NCBI GenBank assembly: GCA_018830325.1
Contig: JAHJSQ010000074.1
Coordinates: 1-64,000 of the forward strand
Origin: Gammaproteobacteria bacterium
GTDB lineage: Bacteria; Pseudomonadota; Gammaproteobacteria; Methylococcales; Methylomonadaceae
Direction: 5' to 3'
Length of the DNA: 64,000 nt
The notes beneath the pieces are model-generated. The model did not search any database, was not told the DNA's origin, and saw nothing but the letters and a program-made list of their open reading frames with translations. This document shows positions 36,794 through 45,675 of this stretch, piece after piece. Numbering within the stretch: the first letter of the stretch is position 1; each line of letters starts with the position of its first letter. Made by a program: the position numbers and the translations under genes.

Positions 36794-37525
36794 CTATTTG
36801 TTAAACTCATAATGTATTGACTTGTAAACATGACCACTGCTTTCATGATAACTCTCCAAAAGTTTGCATAACTGCGAAAACATGGCTTCATTTTTTGTGA
36901 TAAACAAAAATGCCAAATCATCTTCTCGATAGGCCAGTACTAAAGAGCTCCCAGAAGCTTTAATTACCTGTTTGAGCTTCTTATGCACAGACATTTTGTG
37001 TTTATGCTTATTGTTTTGCAAATGCTGATAAATCATCAGCACTGATGAAACGTCAAGTGCTTGAGCAAGTTTCGCAAGCTCTCCGTTCAGGATGTATTTT
37101 TCTCTCCCCATTTTTTCAAGATAGGAAGGACTACCAGTTTCTAGGCCAGTATCTGGATCCACAAAAATAAGTGCATTTCTTGTTTTTATTACAGTCTCAA
37201 AAGAGGCCCAATATTCCTTTCTCGTAGCATCCTCAAAAAACATCTCGTTCACGGGATGGACTGTAACGTACGATTCAATATGCGGTTTTAACCAAAGCTC
37301 CCAATGTTCAAGGGATTTCGAGTCACATTTTTCAATAAAAGACAATAATTCTTTAGATTTCCCTCTGATGTGCTTGGATGTTTTATTGCCTTCACCATCA
37401 ACGCGATGATTCGTGAGCATTGGTACGAATGCGTAATTTGATATTACACCGTCCGTTAACAGGTGTGTTATCAAGTCATATTTGAAATAATCTCTACTGT
37501 CGCCGAAGTACTTTAACTGAACCAT
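36794..37525 (-). CDS. Uncharacterised protein with KYFGDSRDYFKYD motif
   Basis: A 243-residue soluble protein that I cannot assign to a named family. The N-terminus QLKYFGDSRDYFKYDLITHLL and the block ALIFVDPDTGLETGS look like conserved catalytic or ligand-binding segments. The VDPDTGLE stretch recalls the DPP/DP-N-type motif of some methyltransferases, but no SAM-binding glycine loop is evident, so this is only a suggestion. It fills one of two tandem cassettes with shared ends in a defence island, so a role in conflict with mobile DNA is plausible. AT-richer than the adjacent hsd and jet genes, which hints at separate acquisition. Confidence 0.6.
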   Translation of the reverse strand: MVQLKYFGDSRDYFKYDLITHLLTDGVISNYAFVPMLTNHRVDGEGNKTSKHIRGKSKELLSFIEKCDSKSLEHWELWLKPHIESYVTVHPVNEMFFEDATRKEYWASFETVIKTRNALIFVDPDTGLETGSPSYLEKMGREKYILNGELAKLAQALDVSSVLMIYQHLQNNKHKHKMSVHKKLKQVIKASGSSLVLAYREDDLAFLFITKNEAMFSQLCKLLESYHESSGHVYKSIHYEFNK

Positions 37526-37653
37526 GTTGATTTACGTCCAGCAAGTATGGTTACCGCATAAGAACGGAAAAAGGAACGAAAAAGGGGTTACCCATTAGTC
37601 TGTCGTAGGTTATTTTTTTGGTTAAAGGTAGCCTGGTCGGTCAGATGATCATC

Positions 37654-37764
37654 GATATCGTGGACGATTTGTTTAAGAGTTTGCATAATGAATTGTACTT
37701 ATAAAGCAACCTGAGACCAGCACTAACGCCGGAAAAACATGCCACGGACCATTCTGCAGTATTT
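37654..37764. repeat. Cassette end repeat R1, copy 2
   Basis: Direct repeat of 38832-38939 (GATTTGTTTAA, GTTTGCATAAT, CCAGCA, CGCCGGAAAA, CCATTCTGCAGTATT). In both copies the minus strand opens a short frame MQT(L/F)KQI that soon stops, a gene start without its body. The 337-bp gap 37526-37862 otherwise holds only this and the following R2 copy. Confidence 0.75.
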
Positions 37765-37774
37765 CACGCGAAAA

Positions 37775-37911
37775 GGGACCGGGTTAATTTTCTTATTGCC
37801 TACCATTAATAATAAAAAGTAACTCGTGCTTTTTTAAACCAAGCGTTGTTTTCATCATATTGTTATATCTTGGATTGATGAGCTAGGGCAACCCACTCAT
37901 AAGCTGCCAAA
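37775..37911. repeat. Cassette end repeat R2, copy 2
   Basis: Partner of 36650-36788. It overlaps the last 16 codons of the gene at 37863 and abuts R1 copy 2 with only 10 bp between, so the two cassettes are directly head-to-tail. Confidence 0.75.
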
Positions 37912-38642
37912 CAAAGCAAAGGGAATATAATGATTGTTGAGATAAAAATCGAAGCTGACAAAATCCAGACTGCCAAGAACACCAAAAGAGTGGCTGCAAT
38001 TGCAATTCTCTTATGAAACTCACTATACATCGCATGAGAGACCAAAATACCACATAAAATGGAAATCAGTGGAGCTAAAAGAAGCCATGCATCAGCTGAA
38101 TATCGAAAAAGTGTAAATTCGAAAAAATCCAAATATAAGTAACCCTTAATCTGGGTGCGATAAGTATGACCAGCCAAGACAGCAAGAACCAAGGACAACA
38201 GCCCACAGAAACCACCGTAGATAAAGCTCTTCTTGCTCATTAGGCCTTTTAGGTTATCCATAAATAAAAGATGCTTCTCCTGAAGTTCAGGAACTTCTAT
38301 TGAACGTGAATTATTACCAATGGTAGATTGCTCTTTATCCGCTTTGTGTTCATTCGTTTCAACTCTTGGCTCAAGTCCATCGTGGCATAACGGCTCTGAT
38401 ATCTCGATAGAAACACGAACACCTTTTACAATCCAGTCTGGAGGGAGAGGATCTCGACAAACAAGTGTTGCATGCTCGTCATTGGCAACAATAAATTCCC
38501 AGGGAGGATTTTCAGAACGCCCTGTGGGGTCGCGCAAAATAACTCTTGCACCACGCCGGTAACCTAGCTGGGCAAGCTTTAAACCTGCAACCATAACCTG
38601 TGCGCCGTTGCGATGCGATACAATGTGTTTGACAATAATCAT
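37863..38642 (-). CDS. Shared N-module protein with membrane C-terminus, unknown
   Basis: A 259-residue protein. Residues 1-86 are the same module as in the gene at 35957 (a few substitutions). Residues 87-135 are a polar linker. About 140-255 contains four or five hydrophobic segments (FIYGGFCGLLSLVLAVLAG, WLLLAPLISILCGILVSHAM, IAIAATLLVFLAVWILSASI, FISTIIIFPLLCLAAY). So a cytoplasmic module is fixed to the inner membrane, the layout of some sensor-effector pairs in defence systems; that is inference. The start is taken at 38642 because the paralogue begins with the same MIIV; an in-frame ATG at 38666 is possible. Confidence 0.65.
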   Translation of the reverse strand: MIIVKHIVSHRNGAQVMVAGLKLAQLGYRRGARVILRDPTGRSENPPWEFIVANDEHATLVCRDPLPPDWIVKGVRVSIEISEPLCHDGLEPRVETNEHKADKEQSTIGNNSRSIEVPELQEKHLLFMDNLKGLMSKKSFIYGGFCGLLSLVLAVLAGHTYRTQIKGYLYLDFFEFTLFRYSADAWLLLAPLISILCGILVSHAMYSEFHKRIAIAATLLVFLAVWILSASIFISTIIIFPLLCLAAYEWVALAHQSKI

Positions 38643-38691
38643 TTTTGAGATTATATGAATAAGCAATTCCCTTTGCTAGTCAAATTTCGGT
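38384..38691. repeat. Right arm of the 310-bp inverted repeat
   Basis: Inverted partner of 35900-36215, covering the promoter region and first 86 codons of the gene at 37863. Just beyond it (38692-38720) is a fragment of family A (ACCCGTCAAAGGACGCCATGAACCCAGC). Confidence 0.8.
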
Positions 38692-38727
38692 ACCGAGACA
38701 CCCGTCAAAGGACGCCATGAACCCAGC

Positions 38728-38815
38728 CCAAAATAATCTAATAGCAAAAAAAGGGTCACAAAAAAGGGGTCGGTAAAAAGGGTCAGGTTACTTTTTGGGG
38801 TCATAGGAGGCCAGG
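38728..38815. repeat. REP-like GGGTCAGGTTAC motifs
   Basis: Successive degenerate copies AAAAAAGGGTCACAAAAAAGG, GGGGTCGGTAAAAA and GGGTCAGGTTACTTTTT match the termini of the RAYT unit at 39367-40145. They look like footprints or targets of that transposase family. Confidence 0.55.
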
Positions 38816-38831
38816 ACGTTCGGGGGATCGG

Positions 38832-38939
38832 CAATATCGTGGTCGATTTGTTTAAAGGTTTGCATAATCGATTGGCTTTATAAAACAGCCTGACCAGCAT
38901 TAGCGCCGGAAAACACGCTGCGGCCCATTCTGCAGTATT
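38832..38939. repeat. Cassette end repeat R1, copy 1
   Basis: Partner of 37654-37764. It starts 1 bp from the stop codon of the antitoxin gene. With R2 copy 2 it bounds the cassette carrying the membrane N-module gene. Confidence 0.75.
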
Positions 38940-38940
38940 A

Positions 38941-39222
38941 TCATGCCGCTTCTCGCACCCGCATCTCGATATGTAAACCGGCTGATGCGGCCATATTGAC
39001 TAGGGCATCTAGACCAAACAAATTAATCTTGCCGCGCATAAGATCAGAGATACGCGGTTGGGTAACGCCGAGCAATTTGGCGGCCTGCGCTTGATTTAAT
39101 CCGGCGTGGGTAATGTGATCTATTAAAATCCTCATTAGAGTCGAACGAAGTTTCATGTTCTCGGCTTCCTCAGGCGTGTCTTCGATAGCATCCCACACAC
39201 TGGAAAATTGCTCGTTATTCAT
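38941..39222 (-). CDS. XRE-family antitoxin (HigA-like)
   Basis: A 93-residue DNA-binding protein with helix-turn-helix LNQAQAAKLLGVTQPRISDLMRG (about 42-64). This type is the antitoxin of toxin-first HigBA-like pairs whose toxin is a Gp49-like/RelE-fold RNase. The toxin stop overlaps the antitoxin start (TAATG), as expected for such a pair. Because the toxin's 5' part is missing, the antitoxin is an orphan and may lack its own promoter. It is followed directly by a cassette repeat. Confidence 0.85.
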   Translation of the reverse strand: MNNEQFSSVWDAIEDTPEEAENMKLRSTLMRILIDHITHAGLNQAQAAKLLGVTQPRISDLMRGKINLFGLDALVNMAASAGLHIEMRVREAA

Positions 39223-39365
39223 TAGGTTAACTCCTTTAGTAAATCACGATAGCGTTTGGCGGCTAAATTAATATCTGCCTGATTGGTTTTCTGGGCCTTT
39301 TTCTGAAAACAGTGCACCACATAGACAGCGTTGGCAAATTTGGCGACATAGAGCACGCGAAAGAG
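39222..39365 (-). pseudogene. Toxin gene, 5'-truncated (Gp49-like HigB/RelE)
   Basis: 47 codons remain, reading FRVLYVAKFANAVYVVHCFQ then KKAQKTNQADINLAAKRYRDLLKELT and a stop. This is the C-terminal half of a phage-derived Gp49-like toxin (family pattern RVLYVAKF.DAVYVLHAFQKK). There is no start codon. The sequence stops being toxin-like exactly where the RAYT unit begins (39367). The missing half is not on the far side of that unit, so a deletion accompanied or followed the event. Confidence 0.85.
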
Positions 39366-39366
39366 A

Positions 39367-40145
39367 AAAGGGGTCAGGTTACATTATTGTGCTATTATTT
39401 CGTTAGTCCTTTAAACATACCAAAGCCATGCCTCGTCTCCCGCGCCTCGATTTGCCGAATGTCCCGCAGCACATTGTGCAACGCGGCAATAATCGCCAGC
39501 CTATTTTCTTTGATGAAAATGATTATTCGATCTATCTCGAATATCTGCGTGAAGCCTTGGCGAAGAACCATTGCAAGCTTTACGCTTTCGTTCAGATGAC
39601 GAATCATGTTCATTTGTTGGCAAGGAGCGAGGCGTCGGGCGGGATTTCCGGTTTGATGCAATCGGTCGGCCGGCGATATGTCCGTTACATCAATAAGACC
39701 TACCAGCGCACCGGAACGCTCTTCGAAGGGCGTTTCAAATCGAGTTTGATCGACAGCGAGCGTTACTTGTTGACGTGCATGCGTTATATTGAACTGAATC
39801 CGGTTCGGGCCGGCATGGTGGATTATCCATGGGATTACCGGTGGTCCAGTTGCCGGCATCATGTAACCGGAAGCGGCATGGAATGGATGGAGGAGCCGCC
39901 GGAATATCGCCTGTTGGCTGCGAGCTCCGAGGCCCGAGCAATGGCCTACCGCGAACTCTGCAAGCAAGCCTTGGCCGACAATGACATTCGAGCGATACGC
40001 GCGCACTTGAACAAAGATTGTGCGCTGGGTTCGGACAAGTTTCAGCATGAAATCGAGACTGTTTTGGGTCGACGCGTCAAAATTGCGCCGCAAGGTCGCC
40101 CCAAAAAAGCCAGAGATGGCAATAAAAAGTAACCTGACCCCTTTT
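39367..40145 (+). mobile_element. RAYT transposase unit with terminal inverted repeats
   Basis: The transposase gene at 39428-40132 is bounded by AAAAGGGGTCAGGTTAC (39367-39383) and its complement GTAACCTGACCCCTTTT (40129-40145), which gives a 779-bp unit. Related motifs occur at 38728-38815. Its left end cuts a toxin gene, and its right end lies 4 bp before the jetC start codon. Confidence 0.8.
39428..40132 (+). CDS. REP-associated tyrosine transposase (RAYT, Y1_Tnp)
   Basis: A 234-residue IS200/IS605-like single-strand transposase of the RAYT group, which mobilises palindromic REP sequences. Seen: N-terminal RLPRLDLPNVPQHIVQRGNN, the HUH motif NHVHLL (about 58-63), the catalytic tyrosine region SVGRRYVRYINKTYQRTGTLFEGRF, and YIELNPVRAGMV. 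All family hallmarks are intact, so the enzyme may be active. The C-terminus is basic (RRVKIAPQGRPKKARDGNKK). It could also drive transcription into the adjacent jet operon. Confidence 0.92.
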   Translation: MPRLPRLDLPNVPQHIVQRGNNRQPIFFDENDYSIYLEYLREALAKNHCKLYAFVQMTNHVHLLARSEASGGISGLMQSVGRRYVRYINKTYQRTGTLFEGRFKSSLIDSERYLLTCMRYIELNPVRAGMVDYPWDYRWSSCRHHVTGSGMEWMEEPPEYRLLAASSEARAMAYRELCKQALADNDIRAIRAHLNKDCALGSDKFQHEIETVLGRRVKIAPQGRPKKARDGNKK

Positions 40146-40149
40146 AGAG

Positions 40150-43100
40150 ATGTCTGATAGTTTTCGACTACACAAAATCATTCTGATCGACAGCTTTTGG
40201 CCCGGCAAGTCCGTTTTGCTGAAGCTGGATGGTCACACCAATCTGAGCGGCACGAACGGGGCCGGCAAGACCACTTTTCTGCGTTTGATGCAGTTGTTCT
40301 GGGGCGAGCGGCCTAGCAATATCGTCGGCGGAAGCGGCAGCAAGAAAGGCTTTCTGGATTATTATTTGCCGCGCGGCAGCAGTTGTCTGGTCTATGAATA
40401 TCAACGGCCGCACGGTCAAGTCTGCCATGTCATGGTGCAGAGCGACGGTCGCGGCGCCAAATACAAGTTCATCGACGCCCCTTATCGGCAGGATTTTTAT
40501 ATCGGCGAGAACGGCCTGCCGCGCGACAGCCACAGCATCGAGCGCCACTACAAGACGCTGAACGCCGAGGCTTCCCGTTTCATCGCGGTCGACGATTATT
40601 GCAGCATCATCCAATGCCATCAGGTCAGCAGCGGCAAACGCTGGTTGCGCCCGCTGCAGCAACGTTTTGCGATGGGTTTCGCGCCGATGACGCATATCGA
40701 GAAGGTCATCGGTTCGGTCATCGAAAAAATCGGCGATTTCGACGTGATCAAACAAATGCTGATCGATATCTCGCGCAACAAGCTCAGCCAGACCTTCCTG
40801 CAGAACGAAGACGAGCAGCAACCCTTTCAACTGAACAAACAACACATCGATGCGTGGCTGTCCGACTTGACTGCAGCGAGGGAGATCGAGGCCAAGCGCG
40901 GCGATTTCGACGAATTACTGCAGACGATAGGCGAGTACAAGGAAACGCTCAAGACCCTGTCGCATATTCACGCGCTCGCGCTCGACAGTCATAAAGCCGG
41001 CCTGAAGGAGAAAGACGCGCTCGAACAAAGCCTGCGCGAACTGAACGAACAGCGCGACCGATTGCAGCAGGAGCACGATAGCCAGTTGGACCCGAAAACC
41101 GACGAGCTGATCGAATGTAACGAGCGGCGGAAAGAACTGAATTATCAGATCGATGCGCTCGAAACGCAGAAACTCGATTATGAACGGCAGGATGCCGAAA
41201 GCTTTGCGTTCAAGGCTTCGCTACTCGAACAGCATGTCGAAAGACAGGTGAAAATCAAGGGCGAGATCGAAGCGCTGGAAAGTAAGACGCAGGAAATCAA
41301 GGCTTACTACGAGAAACAACTCGACGAATTACGGCACACTCACGACAGCCAGACCCAGACTTTCGAGCGGCAATGCGCAGAAGCGCAGTTCGCGCAAGAA
41401 AAGAGTTTGCGCGAGACCGATGAGGCGTTTCAGCAACGCAAGGAAGAATTGCGGCAGGCTAAGGAAAGCCGGTTGCAGCCGATCAAGGAGCAGCAAATGC
41501 AATGGCTGACCGAATTCGAAGTCGAAAAGAGCCGTTTGAGGAATCCGCCGATTCCGCAAGCTTTGGCCGAACAGCAAGCTAAAAACCGGCAGGCGCTCGA
41601 AGCGGCCGTCAAGGAAAACCGGCTCGCCTATCAGGCCCGGCATGACGCGCAAAATGACTACCAGAGCAAGCTCGATCAATTCCGGCAGATCGAACAAAAG
41701 CTCAAGGACAAAATACCGAACTCAGGAATCTGCGCGAGCGCCATGCGCAGTGCCTGAAACGCCTGAGACCGGAACCCGGCACGCTGCAGCATTATCTCGA
41801 CAATGAAGTCGAAGGCTGGCAAAACACCATCGGCCGCGTGATCGCACCGGAACTGCTCGATCATAGCGGCCTCGATCCGCAGTGGAATGAAAACGGTGGC
41901 GACGATTTCTACGGGCTGCGGATCGCGCTCGACACATTGGCCGAACGAAGCTATCTAACCGCCGGCAAATTGCGCTTGGAGCAGGAAGAAAAAAATCTGT
42001 TCGACAAACTGAACGCGCTCGGCGTCGAAAGCGAAAGTCTCGATGCGAGTCTAAATGCCGCGAACAAGCAGCGCGAGCAGGCCAAGGCCGAGCTCGACAA
42101 GGTACAGCAACGGATCAAGCGCGTCGAAAAAAACGAAGCGCATCTGCAAGACGAGGCGAATGCGCTGGCGGACCGGATCAAGGTCGAAACAGAAAAGGCG
42201 CGCCGCGACATTGAATTGAACATGCAGCGCTTGTCTTCCGACATCGAAGGCAGTAATAAAACCATCGCCGCGATCGAGGCGGAACACGAAAAGGCGATGC
42301 ATGCATTGCATGACGAACATCTGGGCCGGAAAGGCGTCATCGAGTCGGACGGCCATCGCCTGATTGCGACGATCAGAGAACAAATCGCCGCCGATACCGA
42401 ACGCTTCGAACAGGAGAAACGCCGCATACAGCAGCAATTGAACAGCGAGCTGAAAGACAGCGGTGCCGACGACACTATCGTGAAATTGTCGGAACAGCTC
42501 CATGAGGCGAAGCGTCTCGAAAAAGAAGCGAGAGACTTCCAGCGCAAGCATGAAGAATACCAGACGTGGCTGCAGCAACGCTGGCAGGAACATCCCGATC
42601 TATGCCGCCGGCGCGGCGATTGCGAGAGTAAAAGCCGGCAACTGAACGATGCGATCGAGCAGCTCAAGCAGGAATTCAAGCGTCGACGAACGCACCTTAA
42701 TCAACAGATCGCAGCACAGCAGGAACAACTAAAAAAGCGTCTCGGTTTGTTGAATCAACTGGAACAATGCATGGAGCTGTTGAAAAGCAGTCCGCCGACC
42801 TATGCGGAAGAGCTGCATGCATTCGCGGCCGACACGCTGCCGCGGTTGACCCAGGAGACGGTCAAGGATCGCAAGCGCCAGGAGCATGCGATCCACAGCG
42901 GCAAGCAGATACTCGTGCAATTGTTCGGCAAGCATCACCGCAGCCAATTGGCCGAAGCCTGGCAACAGGCGCTGGCCGCGCAGGGGAATGGCGGCCCGTT
43001 TTTTCAGAACGAGGCCTTGGAGATCGAACAGCCGTTGATTGATGTGCTGCAAATGGTCGAGCATGTCAAGCAAGCCACCGCTCAACAGATAGAGCTGCAT

Positions 43101-43823
43101 GCGACCGGTGTCAATGCCTTTTATCAGCATCTCTACAACTTCGACCGCGCGATCAAGCACACCGGCTCGGAGCTGTCCAAATACATCAGCGAAGAACAAT
43201 ATTTCGTAGCGCTGGGCGAGATCACCGTCAACGTCCGCTCGAAGATGAGCGATCTGGAATATTGGCAGGCGCTGAAAAAATTCGGCGACAATTACAGTCA
43301 ATACCGCGACAACGCCGAGTTGATCGGCCATCGGGACATCCCTGACGAGCTGATTCAGGCGATGAGCGAGCTGACCGCGCTGCTGCCTTCGTCGGGTTTC
43401 AAGATCAAGCATTTGTCGCTGTTCGACATCGAGTTCAGCATCTACGAGAACGGCCAGCTCAAGCACGCCCGTAACGCGAAGGAACTGAAGGACGTCAGCT
43501 CCACCGGACTGTCCTATCTGGCCTTGATTACGTTTTTTACCGGCGTGACGGCGATGCTGCGCAAGCAGAATCCGACAGTCGTCTGCTGGCCGATTGACGA
43601 GCTGGGCGATTTGGCGCCCGAGAACATTGAGGCGATGATGAATCTGCTCGCGAAAAAGAACATACAGATTTTGTCGGCGACGCCGACCGCCGACCGGCAT
43701 GTGCTCGCCCTGTTCAGCCGGCGCTATCTGCTGAACAAGCAGAGGCTGCATGAGGCCGAACTGCCGGCCAGCAAGCTCGACCAGTTGTTGAATGCGATGC
43801 AACGGGAGAACGCCGATGTTTAA
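40150..43823 (+). pseudogene. jetC: Wadjet JetC (MukB-like SMC ATPase), one-base frameshift
   Basis: Motor of the Wadjet plasmid-defence complex, about 1,220 residues if intact. The first part (40150-41757) has Walker A GTNGAGKTT (residues 34-42) and the first coiled-coil arm. The second part, in another frame, runs without a stop from about 41703 to 43823. It contains the second arm, the signature region STGLSYLALITFF, and Walker B VVCWPIDELGDL. One extra A in the four-A run at 41710-41713 would restore a continuous protein (KDKNTELRNLRERHAQ). So this is a real one-base deletion or a sequencing error. No strong ribosome-binding site; the gene begins 4 bp after a transposase unit. Confidence 0.88.
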
Positions 43824-44448
43824 GCAGGTCGCCGAAGCGCTGTTGAGCGGTCATTTCATTTGCCCGACCGCCTATCCCGATGCCTACGATTATTTGTCGC
43901 AGCCGGCCAATGCGGACAAGATCGACGCGTTCCTGAAACCGTTGGACAGAACCTTGATGTCGTTGGACGGCGAGGTCTATTATGCCGCCTACACGGTCGT
44001 CGACGACAGCAACCGCGGTCCGATTCGCGAAGCCTTCGCCGAAATCCGCGCGCAATTGCGTCCGGTCGTCGAATGGATGGACATGGTCATGACCGCGCTC
44101 GGGCAGGACATGCCGATCCGGGCGCGCGACGAAATTCGTATGACGCAGCTTTTGAACGCGATCGAGCACGAGCCGTCGCTGACCGAGCAATTGAACCGGC
44201 TGACCCAGTTGACGCTGTTCAAGACCAGCAAGACCGCGATCTCCGAACAATTATCGTGGGTCTTGCAAAAACTGGAGCAGAGCGGCTATTTGGTCAAGCC
44301 GAATCCGCAGGCCTCTCTGTATCTCGCGACCGGCAAGATCGATTATCTGCATCGCATCATCGCGTTTCTGAACGACGCCGAGGCGTTGGAGCTCGACAAG
44401 CACGCGGCCAATGCCGAAGACGTCGAGCAGCAGGAATTGTTTCTATGA
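43816..44448 (+). CDS. jetB: Wadjet JetB (MukE/MksE-like)
   Basis: Winged-helix KITE-type subunit that binds the kleisin JetA and the SMC JetC, 210 residues. The N-terminus FKQVAEALLSGHFICPTAYPDAYDYL and the middle EIRMTQLLNAIE are of the MukE/MksE type. The start at 43816 overlaps the jetC end by 8 bp and follows GGGAG; the longer frame from 43792 lies inside jetC. Its stop overlaps the jetA start in an ATGA. Confidence 0.85.
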   Translation: MFKQVAEALLSGHFICPTAYPDAYDYLSQPANADKIDAFLKPLDRTLMSLDGEVYYAAYTVVDDSNRGPIREAFAEIRAQLRPVVEWMDMVMTALGQDMPIRARDEIRMTQLLNAIEHEPSLTEQLNRLTQLTLFKTSKTAISEQLSWVLQKLEQSGYLVKPNPQASLYLATGKIDYLHRIIAFLNDAEALELDKHAANAEDVEQQELFL

Positions 44449-45671
44449 GTTTCGACCGGGAACAGATCGCCGGCTTGATCCGCAAGCTGGCTAGCGCCGA
44501 TCGGTTACTGGCGCAAACCTATATCGACGGAACGGTCTTCGTCGACGACGACAACCGCACCGCGATCGACAGTCTGAAAAAGGCCGGTATCATGCGCACC
44601 GCAGACGTCAGCGACGAATACCGCCTGACCGGCGACGTCAAACGCCTGATCGATCGCTTGCTGCTGCGCAATCAGCGCTATCAACAGGCGATCGACCTGG
44701 GCAAGATGATCCTGACCGTCGAAGAAGACATCGAAGACTATCGGCGCGCGCTCGAGCGAAACGATCAGGATGAGGCACGCTATCATCTGGAACAGATCGA
44801 CGACACGCTGTACGAGGCGATCGAATCGTTGGAAACAAGCCTGTCCGTGATGTTCGCGGCGATCACGAGCCAGTTCGGTTTCGTCTCGTCGCTGAACAGC
44901 AAGATCCGGCAAAACCGGCGCGCGTTAGCCTATGCGCAGCGGCTGGTGCAGGAACTCAATCAGGTCGATCTGAACGATTGCTACGACTGGTTAAGCTGGG
45001 CCGCGATTCCGCCCGAACTGAGCCGCAAGATCATCCGCTTCATCGATCAATACAAAAGCATCGTCGAGCGGCTGACCAGCATCGTTGCCCGCATGAAGAC
45101 CCTGCTGTTCACGCTGCGGCTGCAGGAGCAGACCGCGAACCGTACCCGCGCGATGGCTCAATTTCTGAGGCAACACCCGGAATGGGAACCGTTGGACTGG
45201 AGCATCGAAACGGCCGCACCGGAACTGCTCAGGCGCGGTTCCGGCCTGAACTTGTTTCCCGGTATCGATACGGCCAATCCGGTCCTACAAGCCGATCTCG
45301 TCGAGATCGTGCAGGAATTGAGACGGCAAACCAAACCTCTCGCTCCGCCGCCCCGAGATAATGCCTCGGCGCCGCTCGACACGCAGATGCCGGAGCATAT
45401 CGAATATCACCGAGACCTTTACGAGAGCCATATCGAAAACCTATTCGCATCGGCGCTCGAGCGGCAAGGCCGCAGCACGTCGGCACTGCAGTATTGGCAG
45501 GGAGAAGGGCTCGAAATCAAGGCCGAGTTGTGGTTGGACATGGTGTTCGCGCAATATTGCTGCTTGCCGCAGCGTATGAGAAGCGTCGTAGCGCTGGAGA
45601 TGCAGGGTGAAAATCTGTCCGATTTCAACGGAAATCAAGTGATTCACGAGATTTCGCTGCGCCAGGTGTAA
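44445..45671 (+). CDS. jetA: Wadjet JetA (MukF/MksF-like kleisin)
   Basis: Kleisin that bridges the SMC heads, 408 residues. The N-terminal region (about 1-90) is winged-helix-like (FDREQIAGLIRKLASADRLL; DVSDEYRLTGDVKRLIDRLL). Long helices follow (residues 95-260, e.g. YRRALERNDQDEARYHLEQI; FGFVSSLNSKIRQNRRALAY), and a C-terminal winged-helix region. The start at 44445 (MSFDREQ) overlaps jetB by 4 bp; the long in-frame extension from 43860 is out-of-frame jetB. Four bases separate its stop from the jetD start. Confidence 0.86.
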   Translation: MSFDREQIAGLIRKLASADRLLAQTYIDGTVFVDDDNRTAIDSLKKAGIMRTADVSDEYRLTGDVKRLIDRLLLRNQRYQQAIDLGKMILTVEEDIEDYRRALERNDQDEARYHLEQIDDTLYEAIESLETSLSVMFAAITSQFGFVSSLNSKIRQNRRALAYAQRLVQELNQVDLNDCYDWLSWAAIPPELSRKIIRFIDQYKSIVERLTSIVARMKTLLFTLRLQEQTANRTRAMAQFLRQHPEWEPLDWSIETAAPELLRRGSGLNLFPGIDTANPVLQADLVEIVQELRRQTKPLAPPPRDNASAPLDTQMPEHIEYHRDLYESHIENLFASALERQGRSTSALQYWQGEGLEIKAELWLDMVFAQYCCLPQRMRSVVALEMQGENLSDFNGNQVIHEISLRQV

Positions 45672-45675
45672 ATGA

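Noticed and set aside
36650-38939. Integron-type cassette array
   Set aside because: Shared cassette ends lack attC-like paired core sites (GTTRRRY/RYYYAAC) in proper arrangement, and there is no integron integrase.
39395-40093. Minus-strand frame of 232 codons opposite the RAYT gene
   Set aside because: Shadow of the transposase; the plus strand carries all RAYT motifs.
41700-41720. Programmed -1 frameshift in jetC
   Set aside because: No X-XXY-YYZ slippery heptamer in the zero frame; a single-base indel explains the change better.
41951-42679. Long minus-strand open frame opposite jetC
   Set aside because: Serine/arginine/cysteine-rich composition is that of an antisense shadow of a coiled-coil gene.
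42729-43802. 357-codon minus-strand frame opposite jetC
   Set aside because: Shadow frame; no start signal, composition unlike a protein, and the plus strand is a clear SMC gene.
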